A stretch of DNA of 64,000 nt from Cubamyces lactineus (Eukaryota > Basidiomycota > Agaricomycetes > Polyporales > Polyporaceae). The notes under the pieces are model-generated. The model did no database searches. It was not told the origin of the DNA and saw only the letters and a program-made list of their open reading frames with translations. Shown here piece by piece: positions 32,467 through 45,476 of this stretch (position 1 is its first letter; the number at the start of each line of letters is the position of its first letter). The position numbers and the translations under genes were made by a program. Where the stretch lies: the NCBI GenBank assembly GCA_022376465.1, contig JACDTU010000014.1:434001-498000 (forward strand), read 5' to 3'.

Positions 32467-34681
32467 ATGACGACGACGCAGTTTGACAAGATCTACCATG
32501 GCCTCTCCCCTGATGTCGGCAGTATGTCTCCTTTGACACACCAACTGAGAGGCGCACTCAAAGAGTCCTTTGCCAAACAGAGATTCGTATCGCGGCCAGC
32601 GGTATGGCGTGGAAAGCCGAGGAGAACCAGGATATGGTCGCAATGCAAGCCAACGATATCAAATGGGCTCAATGGATTCGCGTTGCGCGCAACTACCAGC
32701 TTAGAGTGGGATTGAAGGACAGGTCAAGGGAAACCTTTGACGGATTCGTCCGCGAGGTGAGTAAGCTACGCGATATAGGCGTAGTGATGTCCTAACTAAT
32801 GATATACACCACAGGACCACGACAAACTGGCCCATCTCCTCAAGCAGTACTTCAGCATCACACTAGAGACGAAGGAAGTCTCATTCAAGGGATGGAATTG
32901 GGGAGTAACAGATTTCCAAGGTGCGCACCAACCAACCCGCAAGCGTGTTCCTGCCTCAACCAGGTATACAGGCCAAGATCTTGCCTTCCTTGTATCAAAT
33001 AAGACCGCGTTTGAGCTTCCTTTGGTCAATGTGGCGAATTCCAACATCGCTGGCCGAACGGAGGTCTCACTTGAGTTTGCCACGCAAAACAAGAAGCCTT
33101 CCCGTAGTGCCCCGGACGAGATGGTTGAAATCCGCTTCTACGTTCCTGGTACCCAAGTCAAGGGTCAAAAGGGGTCCGATGCAGGCTCACAACAGTCCGA
33201 GAACGAGGAGGAAGGAGAGGAGATCAGCGCTGCTCAGGCATTCCATGACATGGTCAAGGAGAAGGCTGAGCTTGGTCAAGTCGCCGGCGATATCATCCTC
33301 AGTTTCGACGAAGTCAACGTTCTCACACCAAGAGGACGGTACGATGTCGACATGTATCCTGAGTTCTTGCGTTTGCGTGGCAGAACCTACGACTACAAGA
33401 TCATGTATGGCAGTATCTCGAAACTGTTCCTGCTGCCCAAGGATGATCAGCATGTTCTGTTTATTGTAAGTCCGTCAGGTCTCGGCAAGGCTACCCTCTG
33501 ACATTGAGCAACTCCATGATAGCTGGCTCTGAGCGTACCAATCAGGCAAGGCCAAACGCGGTACCAATATCTTGTTATGCAGTTTAACCGTGAAGAGGAG
33601 ATCACCGCAGAGTTGAACATGTCAGAGTATGTATCCCGTTCACCAAACGTACGGCTTGAATTGCTAACGTCGCGTGATAGGGAGGATATCGCCAAATATG
33701 AGAAGCTGAAGAAGAACTACGAGGACCCTACGTTCGAGGTTGTCTCTGGTGTCTTCCGGGCTCTCTCTCACAAAAAGATCGTCGGCGCCGGCACCTTCCA
33801 AAGGTATGCTTCTATATGCCTCAAGGGAAGGCGCTCGCTTATAGCATACGTGCAGCCGCGATGGGCATCCTTCTGTCAAGGCGAACCTCAAGGCCGTACA
33901 AGGCGACCTCTTCATGCTCGACAAGTACATCTTCTTTGTCTCGAAGCAGCCCACGCTCATCGAGCTATCCGACATCCACCAAGTCGTCTTCTCGCGTCTC
34001 GGCGCAGGGCTGGGCGCGAGCGCCGCGCGCACGTTCGATCTCAAGATCGTCACGAAACGCGGTCCCGAGTACACGTTCACGTCGATCAACAAGGAGGAGT
34101 ACGACCACGTGAACGGCTACCTCCAGGAAAAGAAGGTCAAGACGAAGAACGAGATGATGGAGGGCGAGCTCATCATGGCCGCCGACGACGATGAGGACGA
34201 GGAGATGCAGAGCGTCGCGAGCAGCGGCGAGGAGGTGCCGAAGCCGCGTTTGGGTGGCGACGACGACGATAGCGAGGAGGACGAGGACTTCCAGGCGTCC
34301 GAGTCTGACTCGGGCTCGCCCACCGAATCCGACTCTTCAGACGAGGGCGGGCAGACCGCCTCTGACGCGAGCGGCGACCGCGACCTCATGCGCGCCGCGA
34401 AGGGCAAGGGCAAGGCTAAGGCTGCGCCCAAGAAGAAGGCGCCTGCGAAGAAGAGCAAGGGCGGCGACAGCGACGCGGAGGACTCTGGGGACGAGAAGCC
34501 GAAGAAGGCCGCCCCGAAGCCGAAACCGAAGCCTAAGCCCAAACCTAAGGCGAAGAAGGGCAGCGACGACGATGCGATGGACGTCGACGAGGAGCGGCCC
34601 AAGCCTAAGCCTAAGCCGAAACCCAAGGCGAAAGACGATGAGGAGGGCCCGGCGAAGAAGAAGCTCAAGACCGCAGACTGA
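32467..34681 (+). CDS. POB3: FACT complex subunit Pob3 (SSRP1 family)
   Basis: Histone chaperone subunit that works with Spt16 in nucleosome reorganisation during transcription and replication. The ATG at 32467 starts MTTTQFDKIYHGLSPDVG. The next exons give KIRIAASGMAWKAEENQDMV, HLLKQYFSITLETKEVSFKG, IRFYVPGTQVKG, ILTPRGRYDVDMYPEFLRL-type sequence (VNVLTPRGRYDVDMYPEFLR) and YDYKIMYGSISKLFLLPKDD. The C-terminal tandem PH part has DLFMLDKYIFFVSKQPTLIE and TFTSINKEEYDHVNGYL. The tail is highly acidic (MAADDDEDEEMQS onward) and then Lys/Pro-rich with two KP dipeptide runs at about 34500-34560 and 34595-34640. There is no HMG box, as in fungal Pob3, where a separate protein supplies it. It has about eight exons and ends at 34681. 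Confidence 0.95.
34500..34640 (+). repeat. Lys-Pro codon repeats in the POB3 tail
   Basis: Two runs of alternating AAG/AAA and CCG/CCT/CCC codons encode about six KP dipeptides each, separated by an acidic spacer (GSDDDAMDVDEE). Synonymous codons vary, so the runs are maintained at protein level rather than by fresh slippage. Confidence 0.7.
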
Positions 34682-35469
34682 GCCCCGCGTCCCTCCGTTT
34701 TGTCGCCCTCTCTGCGCCGCCGACCGGATGGTGTTGTATTGCTAAACCACTGGCAACAGTCCCCGGCTGTGCACCACCGCCCGGGCCACGGCGCCGACAT
34801 TTGTAGCATACTACGTCTCGTCTTACCCGCTATCTCACAGGTCGTCCCCTCGTCCCGCATGTACTAGTCTAACTGTTTCGCTCTTTCGAATTATATCCGC
34901 TCAGCGCGACGGTGCTAACTACACGTGCTGCATATGCGTATGAGAGATACAGGGGTACGTATACCAAGACCAGGACCAGAACTAGGATATAATGAACAGA
35001 CGGACCCTACGTTGGCTGCGAAATGATGGCAATGCAAAATATCGAAGCAAGTACGTACTAGCGATGTGCGACGGGTTACAGGACTCCCAAAGGCATGATG
35101 AGCCCGACACAGCATGCATACATACAGGAGGACGATGCAGATGCAGATGCATATGGTACGGTGGGTGCGTACACAAAGGCGACGATAAATAGCTCCTAAG
35201 TGCAGAACGAGCGGCGCGGCGCCCGGCATGCGCCGTACATACGTAGCATTACACGGTGGTGGTAGTCATTGTGGTAGGGGGGAGGTAATACATAGCGAGC
35301 CCGAGGAATGATGGCACATTAGTAGAGACAGGGGTAAGCGATAGGCTAAGGTAGGCTGCAGATAGGTTGAAGTAACCGGTTCGTCTATCGTCGTCTATGT
35401 ACAATGCTGCTGACAGAGTGACAGTGCGGGGGCGAGCGGAGCCCCGTAGGCTAAGGCTGTAGAGTTCGC
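34682..35469. other. Intergenic, convergent 3' ends
   Basis: The 3' flanks of POB3 and the RA-PH gene. No coding or RNA feature is supported. Confidence 0.5.
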
Positions 35470-38400
35470 TCAGCCGTGGCGGCGGGCAAGGAGCGAGCCG
35501 GCGGCGGGCTCGAACCCGGACGGCACGCTCAGCGGGTCGGCTTTGGGGGCACCGACGTTCACGAGGGGTTGGGCGGGCCGCTGGCCAGGTGCCTGCTTGC
35601 GGGTGCCTGATCGCTGCAGGCCACCACCGGCAGCGGCAGCTGTGCCTGAGGCCGACTGCGAGGAGAGGACGTTGCGCTCCTGGTAGAGCACGTACGACTG
35701 CACAGAGATAAGCGTCAGCATCAGCGCCGAGGGGTGAAAGAGAGGGTTGGGGGAACGTACGCGAGCAAGAAGAATCTTCTCGAGCCAGTTCTTGCCCTCA
35801 CCTTCGCCGCAGGAGAAGACGTGGACGTAGTCGGACGTGCTCTCGAAGAACGAGAGGCTGTCCGTCGACTTGACCGAGAACACGTACGGCTTCGGCGCCT
35901 TGTGCACGCGCGTCACGTAGTACGCGTCAAAATTGTTCAGCGAGCACAAGAACGTCGCATCCTTGCCCTGTAACACATCATACCAGCGAGTATGAGCGAC
36001 TTGATACCAGGAAACGAGACGCAATGTAGCGAGGAAGACGCACCGTGTCGCGCTTGGAGAGCCAGAGACTGTGCTCGCGGAGCTCCATCCACCGCTTCTG
36101 CCACTTGCCGCGCTTGTACTCCCACTGCACGTACCCGCTGCACATCGGCGACGCGGACGGCATCGCCTTCGGGTTCAGCAGCGGCGCGAGCAGCGTCTTC
36201 TTGATCACGAGCAGGTTCACCGTCTTGTCCGTGTTCCACGCGCCGCACACGTCGCTCAGCAGCTCGAAGCTCCGGATCGGCCGCTCTGCGCATGCACAGT
36301 CGTCGTTAGCGATATCCCGATTCAGACGCACGCCCAAAGTCACTCTTGCGAAGAAAAAAAAGCTGATACTCACCCATGCCAAAGTCCTGCGACACCTCCC
36401 ACAGCATCCACCCGCCACTCCCCGCGCCCTGGTCCAGCGCACCCTGCGCATCGACCATGCCCAGCACGTCCCCCGCGCTCGTCGCGCTCCCGATCTCGAC
36501 CAGACAGAACCGCTGCATGTTCCCGATGAACACCCGCTGCTGCCACATCATCTGCCCCGCGCCCTTGCCCGCGGGCTGCGCGAACGTCGACGCCGGGCTC
36601 GCTACCGCCGCTGTCGCTGTCGCCGCGGATGCACGCGCGCGCGAGGCGGAGATGCTCTCGGGCTCGGGACGCTGCGACTTCTCGATGCTCGGTCGGCGGG
36701 AGGAGCTAGACTTGGCAGACCGGAGGGACCGCGCGCGGTCGAGCGCCGCAACGGTGCGCGCATCGGGCGGAGCAGGCGCAGTCGAGAGGAACGCAGGAGG
36801 CTCTTCCGGGCGCTGACGGCTCGCTGTCGTCGCGCGGCGCTGGAGCTCAGCAGAGGTGCGCTCAGAGGTCGTCGGGATCGGCGGCGGGACGTACGCGTCC
36901 GCGTCGCCCGTACGAGGTCGATGAAACGAGCGCACGGGGCGCAGAGAACGGCCCGCATCAGGAGGGGGAGGGCGCGAAGCCGCCCTCGACGAGCTCGCCG
37001 TGTACGTGTGTGGGTCGACAGTCATAGTCCTCCCGCGCGCAGACGACGCAGAGGCAGACGCATATCCGTGCTGGTCGTGCGCTTCCAAGGATGGCCGCTT
37101 AGATCGCGCTGTCACAGGAGGCATCGGCGGGGCCGTCGCAGGCGCCGCCGGGGCAGCCTGGAGCCCGAGCAGCTTCTTCGTCAGGTCTCCTACAGAGAAC
37201 GGGCTGCTCACCGTGCTCGGGAGCGTCCGCGTCCTCGGACGTCCGCCCGGTCTCGGCGGCGAGCTCCCAGTCAGGGGAACAGGCGGCGGCGCAGTCTCTC
37301 CCGCAGACGATAATGCGCGCGTCGGCTGCTGCTGGGGAGGTTGAGCGAGAAGGGCCTGCTGGGCACGGGCGGCGCGCCGTTCCTGCCGCTTCTGGTCGAG
37401 CTCGTCGCGCACCTGCCGGCGGATCGTGCGTTGCGCCTTGAGCGCGGTCGGGATTTGCCGCGCGAGGGGCACGTCGTCGTCCGCCGCGCCAGGGCTCGCA
37501 GGCGCGTTTGGCACAGACGCAGACGGCGGTGGGGCAGCGGTGTACATTCCAGGGCGGGTCGTGTCGTGTCGTTGGCGCGTCCGGGTGGCACGCGGAGACC
37601 CGTCCACGCTGCTCTCCTCTTCGTCTTCGTCCTCCTCGTCTTCAGACGTCTCAGAGTCGAGGATAGAGGCTGTCACGGAGAGCGGGAGGCGCGCAGGGCG
37701 GCGCTTCCTCCGCTCGTCGTCGTCATCGTCGTCGTCGCCGTCGTTTCCACCGTGGCCAGCGCTCCCTCTGCGAAACGTCCCACCGCCATTGCGCGAGTAT
37801 CCGCTGTGGCCGTTGGACGAGCTCCCACCACCGCCGTTATACGAATGGCCCTGACTCGAGCCCCCGCTCGGCCTGCCATTCCGTCTCGACGACGACGAAT
37901 AGCCATCAGCGTCCGCCAGGCCATCGTCGCTACTAAACACATCGCCCTCCGTATCTTTCCCATCCTCTGCATCCGTATACAGCTCCGACGAGCGCACAGA
38001 CGTCGCCGCCGAGCGCAGCGACAGACTGAGACTAAAGCGCTCCGTCAAGTCCTCGGCGAGGTCCTCCAGGTCGCTCAGCACGTCGCTCACGCTCCCGCCC
38101 GAGCCGCCCGACGCCGCGCTCGCGCGGTGGTGCGTCGACGGCCACGGGATCCCGTACCCAAACACCGGGCGCGGGTGCTGCGGCGACGCGCGCAGCGGGT
38201 CCTGCTGGTGCTGCTGCTGTGATTGGTGTTGTTGCTGCTCGTGCGAGGGCGCGTCGAGCGGGTCTGCGAACGGCCCGAGGTCGTACGAGTAGTACCCATA
38301 CTCCTCGTCGCCAAAGTCGTACTCGGACGAGACGGTCGACGACGAGCGCGAGCGCGAGAGCGGGGTGCATGGGGAGAGCGAGGGCGAGCGTGAGCACGAG

Positions 38401-41070
38401 GGGGAGGGCGAGGGGCTCGTCGTCCCAGTCGACGGCTCTGAGCTCGAGCTCGGCAGTTCGGGCGGGGAGATGGGCGAGTGCGGCGCGTGCAGGAACGCGT
38501 GCGCGTCGGTCGCCTCCGTGCTCCACTTTGACTCTGCAGAGTCGTCGGACGCGAGCCGCGGATGGTGGTGGTGGTGATGGGTCTTGGCGTTGCCACTGCT
38601 CGCGCCATCCTCGTTCTCCGAAGATAGCGTGCGTGCTTGAACGGCGACGTTCCTGATCGTCCCCGCGGACGAGCCGGGCTCAAAGTCGCCCACAGGCGAA
38701 CTCGAGCTTGATCCAGGGAAGAGCGCGGAGGGCGCGAGCGGGACGTTGAGGCCCGTTGCCGCGGCGACGCTCAGGCGCGACAGCGCCTCGGAGTAGTCGT
38801 ACTCGAGCGACGCGAGGAGGTCGCTCGTGAGCAGCTGGGTATCGCGGTGGTGCTGGAAGGGGTGTGGCGCGAATACGGACGGGTATGTGGTATGCTCTGC
38901 AGGCTCGGTATCGATGTGCACGTGCGGGTGGGAATGCGGGTGGTAGGAATCGTGATGGGGGTACGGATGACTGAGGGAGCGCGGATCGTCGGACGGATCA
39001 CTGGAACCCAGAGAATGTGAAGGAATATGAAAGTGCGGATGATCAGCGGATTCGGAGGAGGTGGATGTAGGAGAAGACGGGCAGAGCGAGGGGACGGTGC
39101 ACGTCGACGTTGTAGACGTCTCAGACACCGAACGCGCATGCCAAGTGAGCGAACCGGGAGACTTGGGAGGCGGCGTTGGAGGCTGGTCTGGATCCGCTTG
39201 GGGAGGAAAGACTCCGCGACGGTCTTCGGGGGAGATCGACAGGAACGAGGTGCCCATCCCGATGTCTTCCCGCTCCTGCTCATGCGTCTGCTCCCACTCA
39301 GCGCTTGGCCTCCGGAGGGACTCTGCATCTTGCGCAGCGCACGATTCAGGCGTGGGCGTCGCCCGCGCGCTAGAAGGCTCCTTGTCCTCGGACCCGGGCT
39401 CCAGCTCCAACGGAGGTACACCCCCGTCGTCCGCACTTTCTCCGTCCAAGAACATCCGCGAGTCTCTGATCATGCTGAGCGTGGGACGCCGGAGATGCCC
39501 TCGGCGTCGCGCTGGTGGCGAGGAGGGAACGCTCCTTGTCGCCATTGGCGAAGGCGGCTCGGACAGCTCAGATGATCCCAGCACTGGAGACGGCGCAGGG
39601 TCTTCCCATGGTTCGAGCGGCAAGTGAGCGCCTGGACGCCCTCTCCGGACCTATCGTCGTCGCGCATCACAGCGGTCAGTAAGGATCATGTCGTCTTCGC
39701 TATGGAACGCGTAAAGGCGGATGGGATTAGATAGGGAGTACGTTACCTTTGGGATGTGGATACTCGTACGAGCGAGCGTGTTCAATGAAGGGAGGGAAGG
39801 TCGTGGCGCGAATGCGGGGCGCGTATATGCGGGTCGTACCTGCGGAGGGCCCGACGACTTGGGTCGCCGGATGAGCTGCGGTTTCGACGGCTCTGTGGGC
39901 GTTGGGGGTGGCGTCGATGGGGGGTGAGACATCGCCTGGAACGACGTAAAAGAAGACGCATGGCGCAACACTCGATGGCCACCCTCCTCGAGTTGCGCGG
40001 TCTGTGCCAAGGGTGACCGAGGCGTCGCTGGAGCGGGCTCAAGGCCATCGCTGAAAACGTCGAAAACGCTGCGCACTGGCGAAGTTGCACGCGAGCCGCG
40101 CAGAGAAGGCGCCGGTGAGAGGTTAGCGAACGGATCCTCGTCAAGAAGGTCTGGGGGAGGAGAGTTGCGCGAAGGAGTGACAGGTCCTATTGACGACAAC
40201 TCAGAGCCGGGGGACGCGGCACCCGAGTAAAAAGCCAGCCAGTCTGGCGAATACTCTACCGAGTTGAGGTCGTTGGGGGAGGTGACCGTGTGCGAGCGCG
40301 CACGCGACGGTGGCGGCGGGGAGACGGCGGCGGTAGAAGAAGACGCCTGAGGGAGAAATGACGGCACCAAAATGGCCTGGAGGGATCGACGCTTCTTGGC
40401 CATCTTGGGGAGGGATGAATGGGGAGAAGAGGAGATAGAGGTACGCGAGAGGTTGAGGTTGGCAGGGATGTTGCGCTGGGTTACGGACGGGGGCGCGAAG
40501 GGGGACTGAAAAGGTAAAGAGAGAGGGAAAGGTCAGCGTGAGCGATATGAGACGCGTTCAGTCGCGTGAAGACGGGCGGGACGCGTGTAGATGTTGATGG
40601 ACCGCGCGCAGGAGGCGAGCACGGGGGTTGAGAGGGGAAGAAGGCATCGCCCGCGTCTGCAGAGCAGACTCGTGTAGAGCACGAGGAGGAGGGGAGCGTG
40701 GTGATGGCGCGTGGAAGGTTAATGGACTCACAGGCAGCTTATATCCATCCAGGTCGAGATCTGGATGGTTGGGAATGAATCCGAAGTGGTCCCAAAGGAT
40801 GGCGTGGGCGTTTGAGAGAGCTGAATCGGACTGGGAGTCGCCGGGCGAACGGACTGTTTGGAGGGAGAGGAGAGGTTCTAATGCAGAGGGGGAGTTGTCG
40901 GGGTCCGGGAAGGGTGCGGTAGATGAAGAAGGAAATATTTTGGAGGCAAAGAGGCCTCGTGGAGGGAGAGATTTGGAGGAGCGAGGGGTAGGCGCAGAGG
41001 GACGAGGAGGGAGAATGGAGAGAAGGTCGAGGGAAGGAGAGGAGGGAGGGCGTTCGGAGGGGAGGGCCAT
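35470..41070 (-). CDS. Very large RA-PH domain protein
   Basis: Predicted signalling or polarity scaffold of about 1,683 residues. There are six exons: 40732-41070, 39747-40505, 36374-39650, 36044-36285, 35761-35967 and 35470-35697; all junctions keep frame. The first 1,400 residues are low-complexity, rich in Ser, Pro and Arg, with acidic runs (DGDDDDDDD), His runs (HHHHHH) and Gln-rich stretches. Near the C-terminus a Ras-association-like segment (MMWQQRVFIGNMQRFCLVEI through NTDKTVNLLVIKKTLL) leads into a PH domain (GYVQWEYKRGKWQKRWMELR, VFSVKSTDSLSFFESTSDYV, then GEGKNWLEKILLAR). The RA-PH tandem resembles Grb7/MRL-type adaptors that link small GTPases to membranes (family knowledge). It ends GSLLARRHG at 35470. 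The ortholog name is not recognised. Confidence 0.85.
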
Positions 41071-44000
41071 GGTGGGCTAGGCGTTCCTGGCGCTGGAAGG
41101 AGGAGGAGGAGGAAGGCAAAGTCCGAATCGCAAGGGCAGGGGTCCTGGCGCTGGTCGTTCTCTCTCTTGGCCCAGAGGCTGCTGGTGGGTGCACGGTGCT
41201 TGTGAGGTTGCTGGCAGCAGACAACCTCTCTCTCAGTCCTTGCCCACCGCGATCGATCCTCGCATCATCCCATCTCCCGCCCCCTTTAGGTAGGTCCTTC
41301 TCACACCCCGCCCGCCCCGCCCACAACGGCCAACACCCGCCAAACAACGCCTCCCACTCCCGCTACATCCACCCGCCCGCCGTCTCGTCTACAGCCCATC
41401 ACGCGCAGCGCTGACAGTCTCAGACAGCCAGGGGGACAGTCGGAGTCCTCGCACGTCGCATCACTCACAGCCCTCACCATTCCCATCGCATTCGCAGCCT
41501 CCTGTTGATTTTTCGCTTTTCCTTCTCTGCAGCACGCGCCCGCCCAAAACGTCATTCGCACCCCAGATTTTATCGGGCTCTGTATGATTTTCACCAACTG
41601 CTCCCTCTACCACCGGCCCCGAGAGTCCAGACCGGCCGCACACCTCTTGCTTGCCCTCCTCATCCGTTCAGCCTTCGGGGGCCCGCCGGCTCAGCTCCTC
41701 CGGCCCTCTGACGCCCTCATCCACATCCTCCATCGGCCTCGAGTCACATCGCCCGGCATCTCACCCTCCTCCGCCGTGATTGGCCCTCCGCACCCCGCCC
41801 GCCGTCGGCCTACCACAGCGCGGCAGTTCGCAACGCGCCCGCCGTGCGTGGTCGACGCGCGACACATGCAGAACAACATGCGCTCGCCGTCGTCGTCGCG
41901 ACGGGCGCGTGTATGCCATGTTCATGATCTCGCGGTGACCTCATGTCCCTGCGACACCGCCGCCCTCCTCCCATCAAGTACGGCCTACAGCCAATATTAT
42001 TCACGATGGGGTAATCCGTACGCCTCTTCAAGCTTCGGCGTCCCGCCGCGCACCAACGCTCGTGTACCGCCGCATTCACGACGGTTTACGAACACAACAT
42101 CTCATACTTATCCAAGATGCAAAACACCGCTCTCAGACAGCTGCATCGAGCGAACGAATTGCCCACCTCGGCATCCGCGTCGCCCCAATTAGCTACTCGT
42201 GTGAGCAGATATCACTGCGTTCTTGCCACCGCTCACGGCATGATCAGGCACTCCCGCCGAGCCATATGCCATCGCCAGTGGCAAAATACTCCATAGGGGT
42301 CGACGACGCCGGACTCTCAGTCTGCTGCCCACAGACCGTAGCCTGTGGCCCGTGGCTTGATCATCGAAGTTCATGGTGCTTCGGCACGCCCTGGGCCTGC
42401 TTATCGTCGACGGCCCGCCGGGCGTCGCGGCGAGGGTCCCTCCACTCTCGAGTTCTTCTTCGAGTGGGCCGCCGGCAGCGGAGGACCGCCACCTCAAGCC
42501 TCAGAGCCGGAGTCGGATAGTCGGAGTCGCGCACGCCGCACGCCATTGATATCGGTCTCTCGGAGTACTCATCAATGCCGCTGCAAATCAGAGCAATTAG
42601 AATCCTTCCACCGCCCAGTACAACGTACACCCAAATTCAATGATCTATAGGCCCTATAAGTACGTAGACGCCTTCCAAATCGACCTGGGCTTACCGCCTA
42701 CCTAGCTGAATAGAATACTTATCAGCGAGACTCGAAAGGCTGCTCAGGCTGCAGTGGCGGCTGCACGGCAGAAATTGATCAGACCTCAGACCTCGATCGT
42801 ACCCACCGCTCACCGCCCACCGTCCACTCCCCGAGACCGTGGAGTGATTATGAGTCGGGCACGGCGGCGACGATCTCACCCGTGTGCTCAGGTTCTACTA
42901 GAACTCCAGAACGCCCGTAATGGGACGCTCGAGAAGACCTGGGGGAAGGGATCAAGATCGTTGAAGACGCCATCCTGGGATCCCTTTGTCGCAATCACAA
43001 TCGCTGAGTTGCTCATCCCCAGCGGTTCGACTTTGGGCTCGAGCAGCTGTTGGGGATAACGCTGAAGTGGCCGTGATCTGCTAAACTCGCTGTGAGTTCC
43101 CAGCGGGTCTGGGGTGTGCGTCTCGCCGATGCCAAATTTGCCTTTGCCTTTGCACCCGACTAGACGCCGCGTGCACATCCATTTGCAGATGCTCGACATG
43201 ATATCCGGGTGCGCGTCACGGTACCAGCACCAGCACCAGCATCAGTATAAACGGCGCGAACACATATTCTGGTCAGATCCCCAAGACACGGAATACACAC
43301 TTGACGGGTGAGTACGTACGCATTCTTACACTCTTGCACGGAGAGGACGCCACTGGCAGCTGAGAGGTACGAACAGTCTTGCGCACGCCGTAGGCCCAGC
43401 GGTTCTGCGTGCGTGAGCCACAGTGCCCGCCGCCGTGCCTGTCCACCTGGCACCTGTGAATGGGAGTGCGGGCCTGAGAGCGACAAAGCGGTGCTAGTGC
43501 TGCCGCGCCGTCGTCCTTCGCGTCCCCCAACCTCCCCAGTGCGTCCTCCCCGTCACGCCACGCCACGGAGCAAGTTCAAGCTCTGCTTGACAGCGCAGGC
43601 GACGTCAGGGCGCCATGCAGTGTGCACGTCTTGTGAGGGGAATGAGATGAGACCCACGCCTGTCCGATTGACACACGGGGCCTGAGCACTTGGGATACCG
43701 GCCGCTGGGCGTGGCTCTGTGAGGTTGTGAGGTAAGCGTTGGGTAATGGCTGGGGGAGGCGTTCTCATTGCCGTCAACGATTAGTCGCCGGACGTACCTG
43801 GGGTATGGCACACCGGGGATCCGGGCTGGCCGTACAGTTCATTTCCTTCTATGCGAGTGCTTTTGAGTGAGGACATCTGGGGTGTGCTGAGCCCGCCGGC
43901 GTACACGAGCGGTCAGTGGAGAGCACCGCACAGACAGTCCTCGAGGGGGTAAGCATGAAGCATCCAGTGTATGCAGTGTCTCGGGTTGAGTCTGGAAGAG

Positions 44001-44457
44001 GCAATATAAATCCTGACCTCGTCAGCGATACTACAACGTTAACGGAGCTGCACACGTCCTCCTGGATCCACGTCTTATCATCTATGGGGTAGAGCCACTC
44101 ACCAGTTCTGCCCCCGCCCGAGCCCGACGACCACACCTCCTTGCACACCGCATGCGAACCACGGGATCAACTTCCCATGAGCAAAGCCAGAGGCGCTGAT
44201 CAGGAAGGCAAGACGTGAGTGGACGCAGAGCGGCCTTAACGGCGCGCGAGGCGGGAACACTGTACGATGTGAGGGCGTGTGGCAAGTCCCCGAGCATGAC
44301 CGTGGTCCGTCATATTGAGAGCCGACCCCGATGATCATGCATCACGCGTACGGTCTGAGCCTACGTACGGCACTGTGCTTTCTTACGGAACAGCAGCGGA
44401 CGCTAACGCCGTGCGGACATCATGCGTACGTGTTCCCGCCTATGCACTCCTGCATAT
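41071..44457. other. Long intergenic stretch, no gene seen
   Basis: GC-rich, pyrimidine-rich sequence upstream of the RA-PH gene (probable long 5' leader to about 41.4 kb), then sequence with only chance reading frames on both strands. None contains a domain, spliceable partner frames or consistent codon bias that I can support. Confidence 0.5.
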
Positions 44458-44506
44458 GACCAGCGACCAGCGACCAGCGACCAGCGACCAGCGACCAGCG
44501 ACCAGC
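44458..44506. repeat. Heptanucleotide tandem repeat (GACCAGC)7
   Basis: Seven perfect head-to-tail copies of GACCAGC (49 bp), followed by GAAC. Because the unit is 7 nt, all frames stay open through it and create spurious repeat peptides on both strands. Confidence 0.95.
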
Positions 44507-45474
44507 GAACGCGAGTCGGCGCGCGGCCCCAGAACAGACGCGACAAGACAAGTGCCCCAAGCAGGATCGCGCATGCCTTTTCTTGGTGATATGGCCGCCC
44601 ACATGTGTACGTACATATGTGCGTCGTGTGCGGGGCGTGCGACGGAGATGAACGCGCGAACGGGCGGGGCATGTATATGCGGACTTACCACTGAACACGC
44701 CGTCTTGTAGCTTGTGGGCTGTGGTGATTCAAGTTCAGGGTCGCGAGCGGACGCTCGACCGTGGCGGAGGCGGGTCGATCATAGACACTTTAATAGCGCT
44801 CAAGCATCAGCAAATTTTGTAAAGTACTGCCTAACGGAATGCAAGGAAATGCAATCCCGGAATCCGTTGCATTCCTTACCTGGGGAGCGCCGGTTATGCA
44901 TTGCCTGTCATAGGAGAGAGGTGTGTATGACAGTACCTCACCGCGCGCCACCTACCATCGCCTCGCCCGACCTTCCTTTGCCTCGCCAGGCGGCGAGCTG
45001 CCTTCCCGGCCAGGTAAGGGTGGGAATGCAAGGTTGGGCGAAGGATTGCGTGCGCCGGTGATAGTTTGGCATGCGAGGGCAAAGGGATGACATACCGAAT
45101 ACAACCCGTAGTCTGAGAATCAACTTACATGGCCTAATACACACCAGGGCGAGGTGGTTCTATGCAAACCATTCAACATACGGTGCATTTGATCACATCG
45201 GGCGGGACTAATCATTGTATGCATATACTATTACATGGAAATATACCACACCAGCTCGTCCATGTCCGCCTCGCGCATGACGAGGATCCCGGCAGGCGTC
45301 CGCAATGCGCCAAATGGCCTTGAGCATTCCCACGGGGCCGCCGACGTACTGGATAGCCTGGGGCGCGTGCGGCGTGCGCGATGTCGAACTTCCCATGTGG
45401 GGGCGCGAGCGCGAGCGCATACCCGACCATTGTGCTCAGGATGCCGTGCTTACCAATGCAAGCCGTGGTGTGCA
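44507..45474. other. Intergenic with short inverted repeats
   Basis: Near 44840-44885 the motif GGAATGCAA recurs and is matched by TTGCATTCC, giving a weak hairpin. No gene is supported. Confidence 0.4.
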
Positions 45475-45476
45475 TG

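Noticed and set aside
34117..34860. 247-codon minus-strand Ser/Phe-rich frame
   Set aside because: It is the shadow of the acidic and Lys-Pro tail of POB3; the runs of Ser and GFGFG come from the reverse of Asp/Glu and KP codons.
36045..38222. Long plus-strand Arg-rich frames (422 and 293 codons)
   Set aside because: These are antisense shadows of the GC-rich RA-PH coding exon. The composition (mostly Arg) is typical of reverse-strand Ser/Pro/Ala coding sequence.
41584..42192. 202-codon plus-strand frame in the gene-poor region
   Set aside because: Rich in Pro, Ser, Arg and His from GC-rich sequence, with no domain, no splice partner and no codon pattern distinct from the other frames.
44403..44710. 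Repeat peptides (SLVAGRW repeats on minus, SDQRPAT on plus)
   Set aside because: They arise only from translating the (GACCAGC)7 array in different frames; there is no surrounding gene.
45212..45475. Possible decayed enzyme fragment (minus strand, GGPVGMLKAIWRIADACR and ILVMREADMDELVW in different frames)
   Set aside because: Pieces fall in different frames and do not match a family I can name, so a relic cannot be supported.
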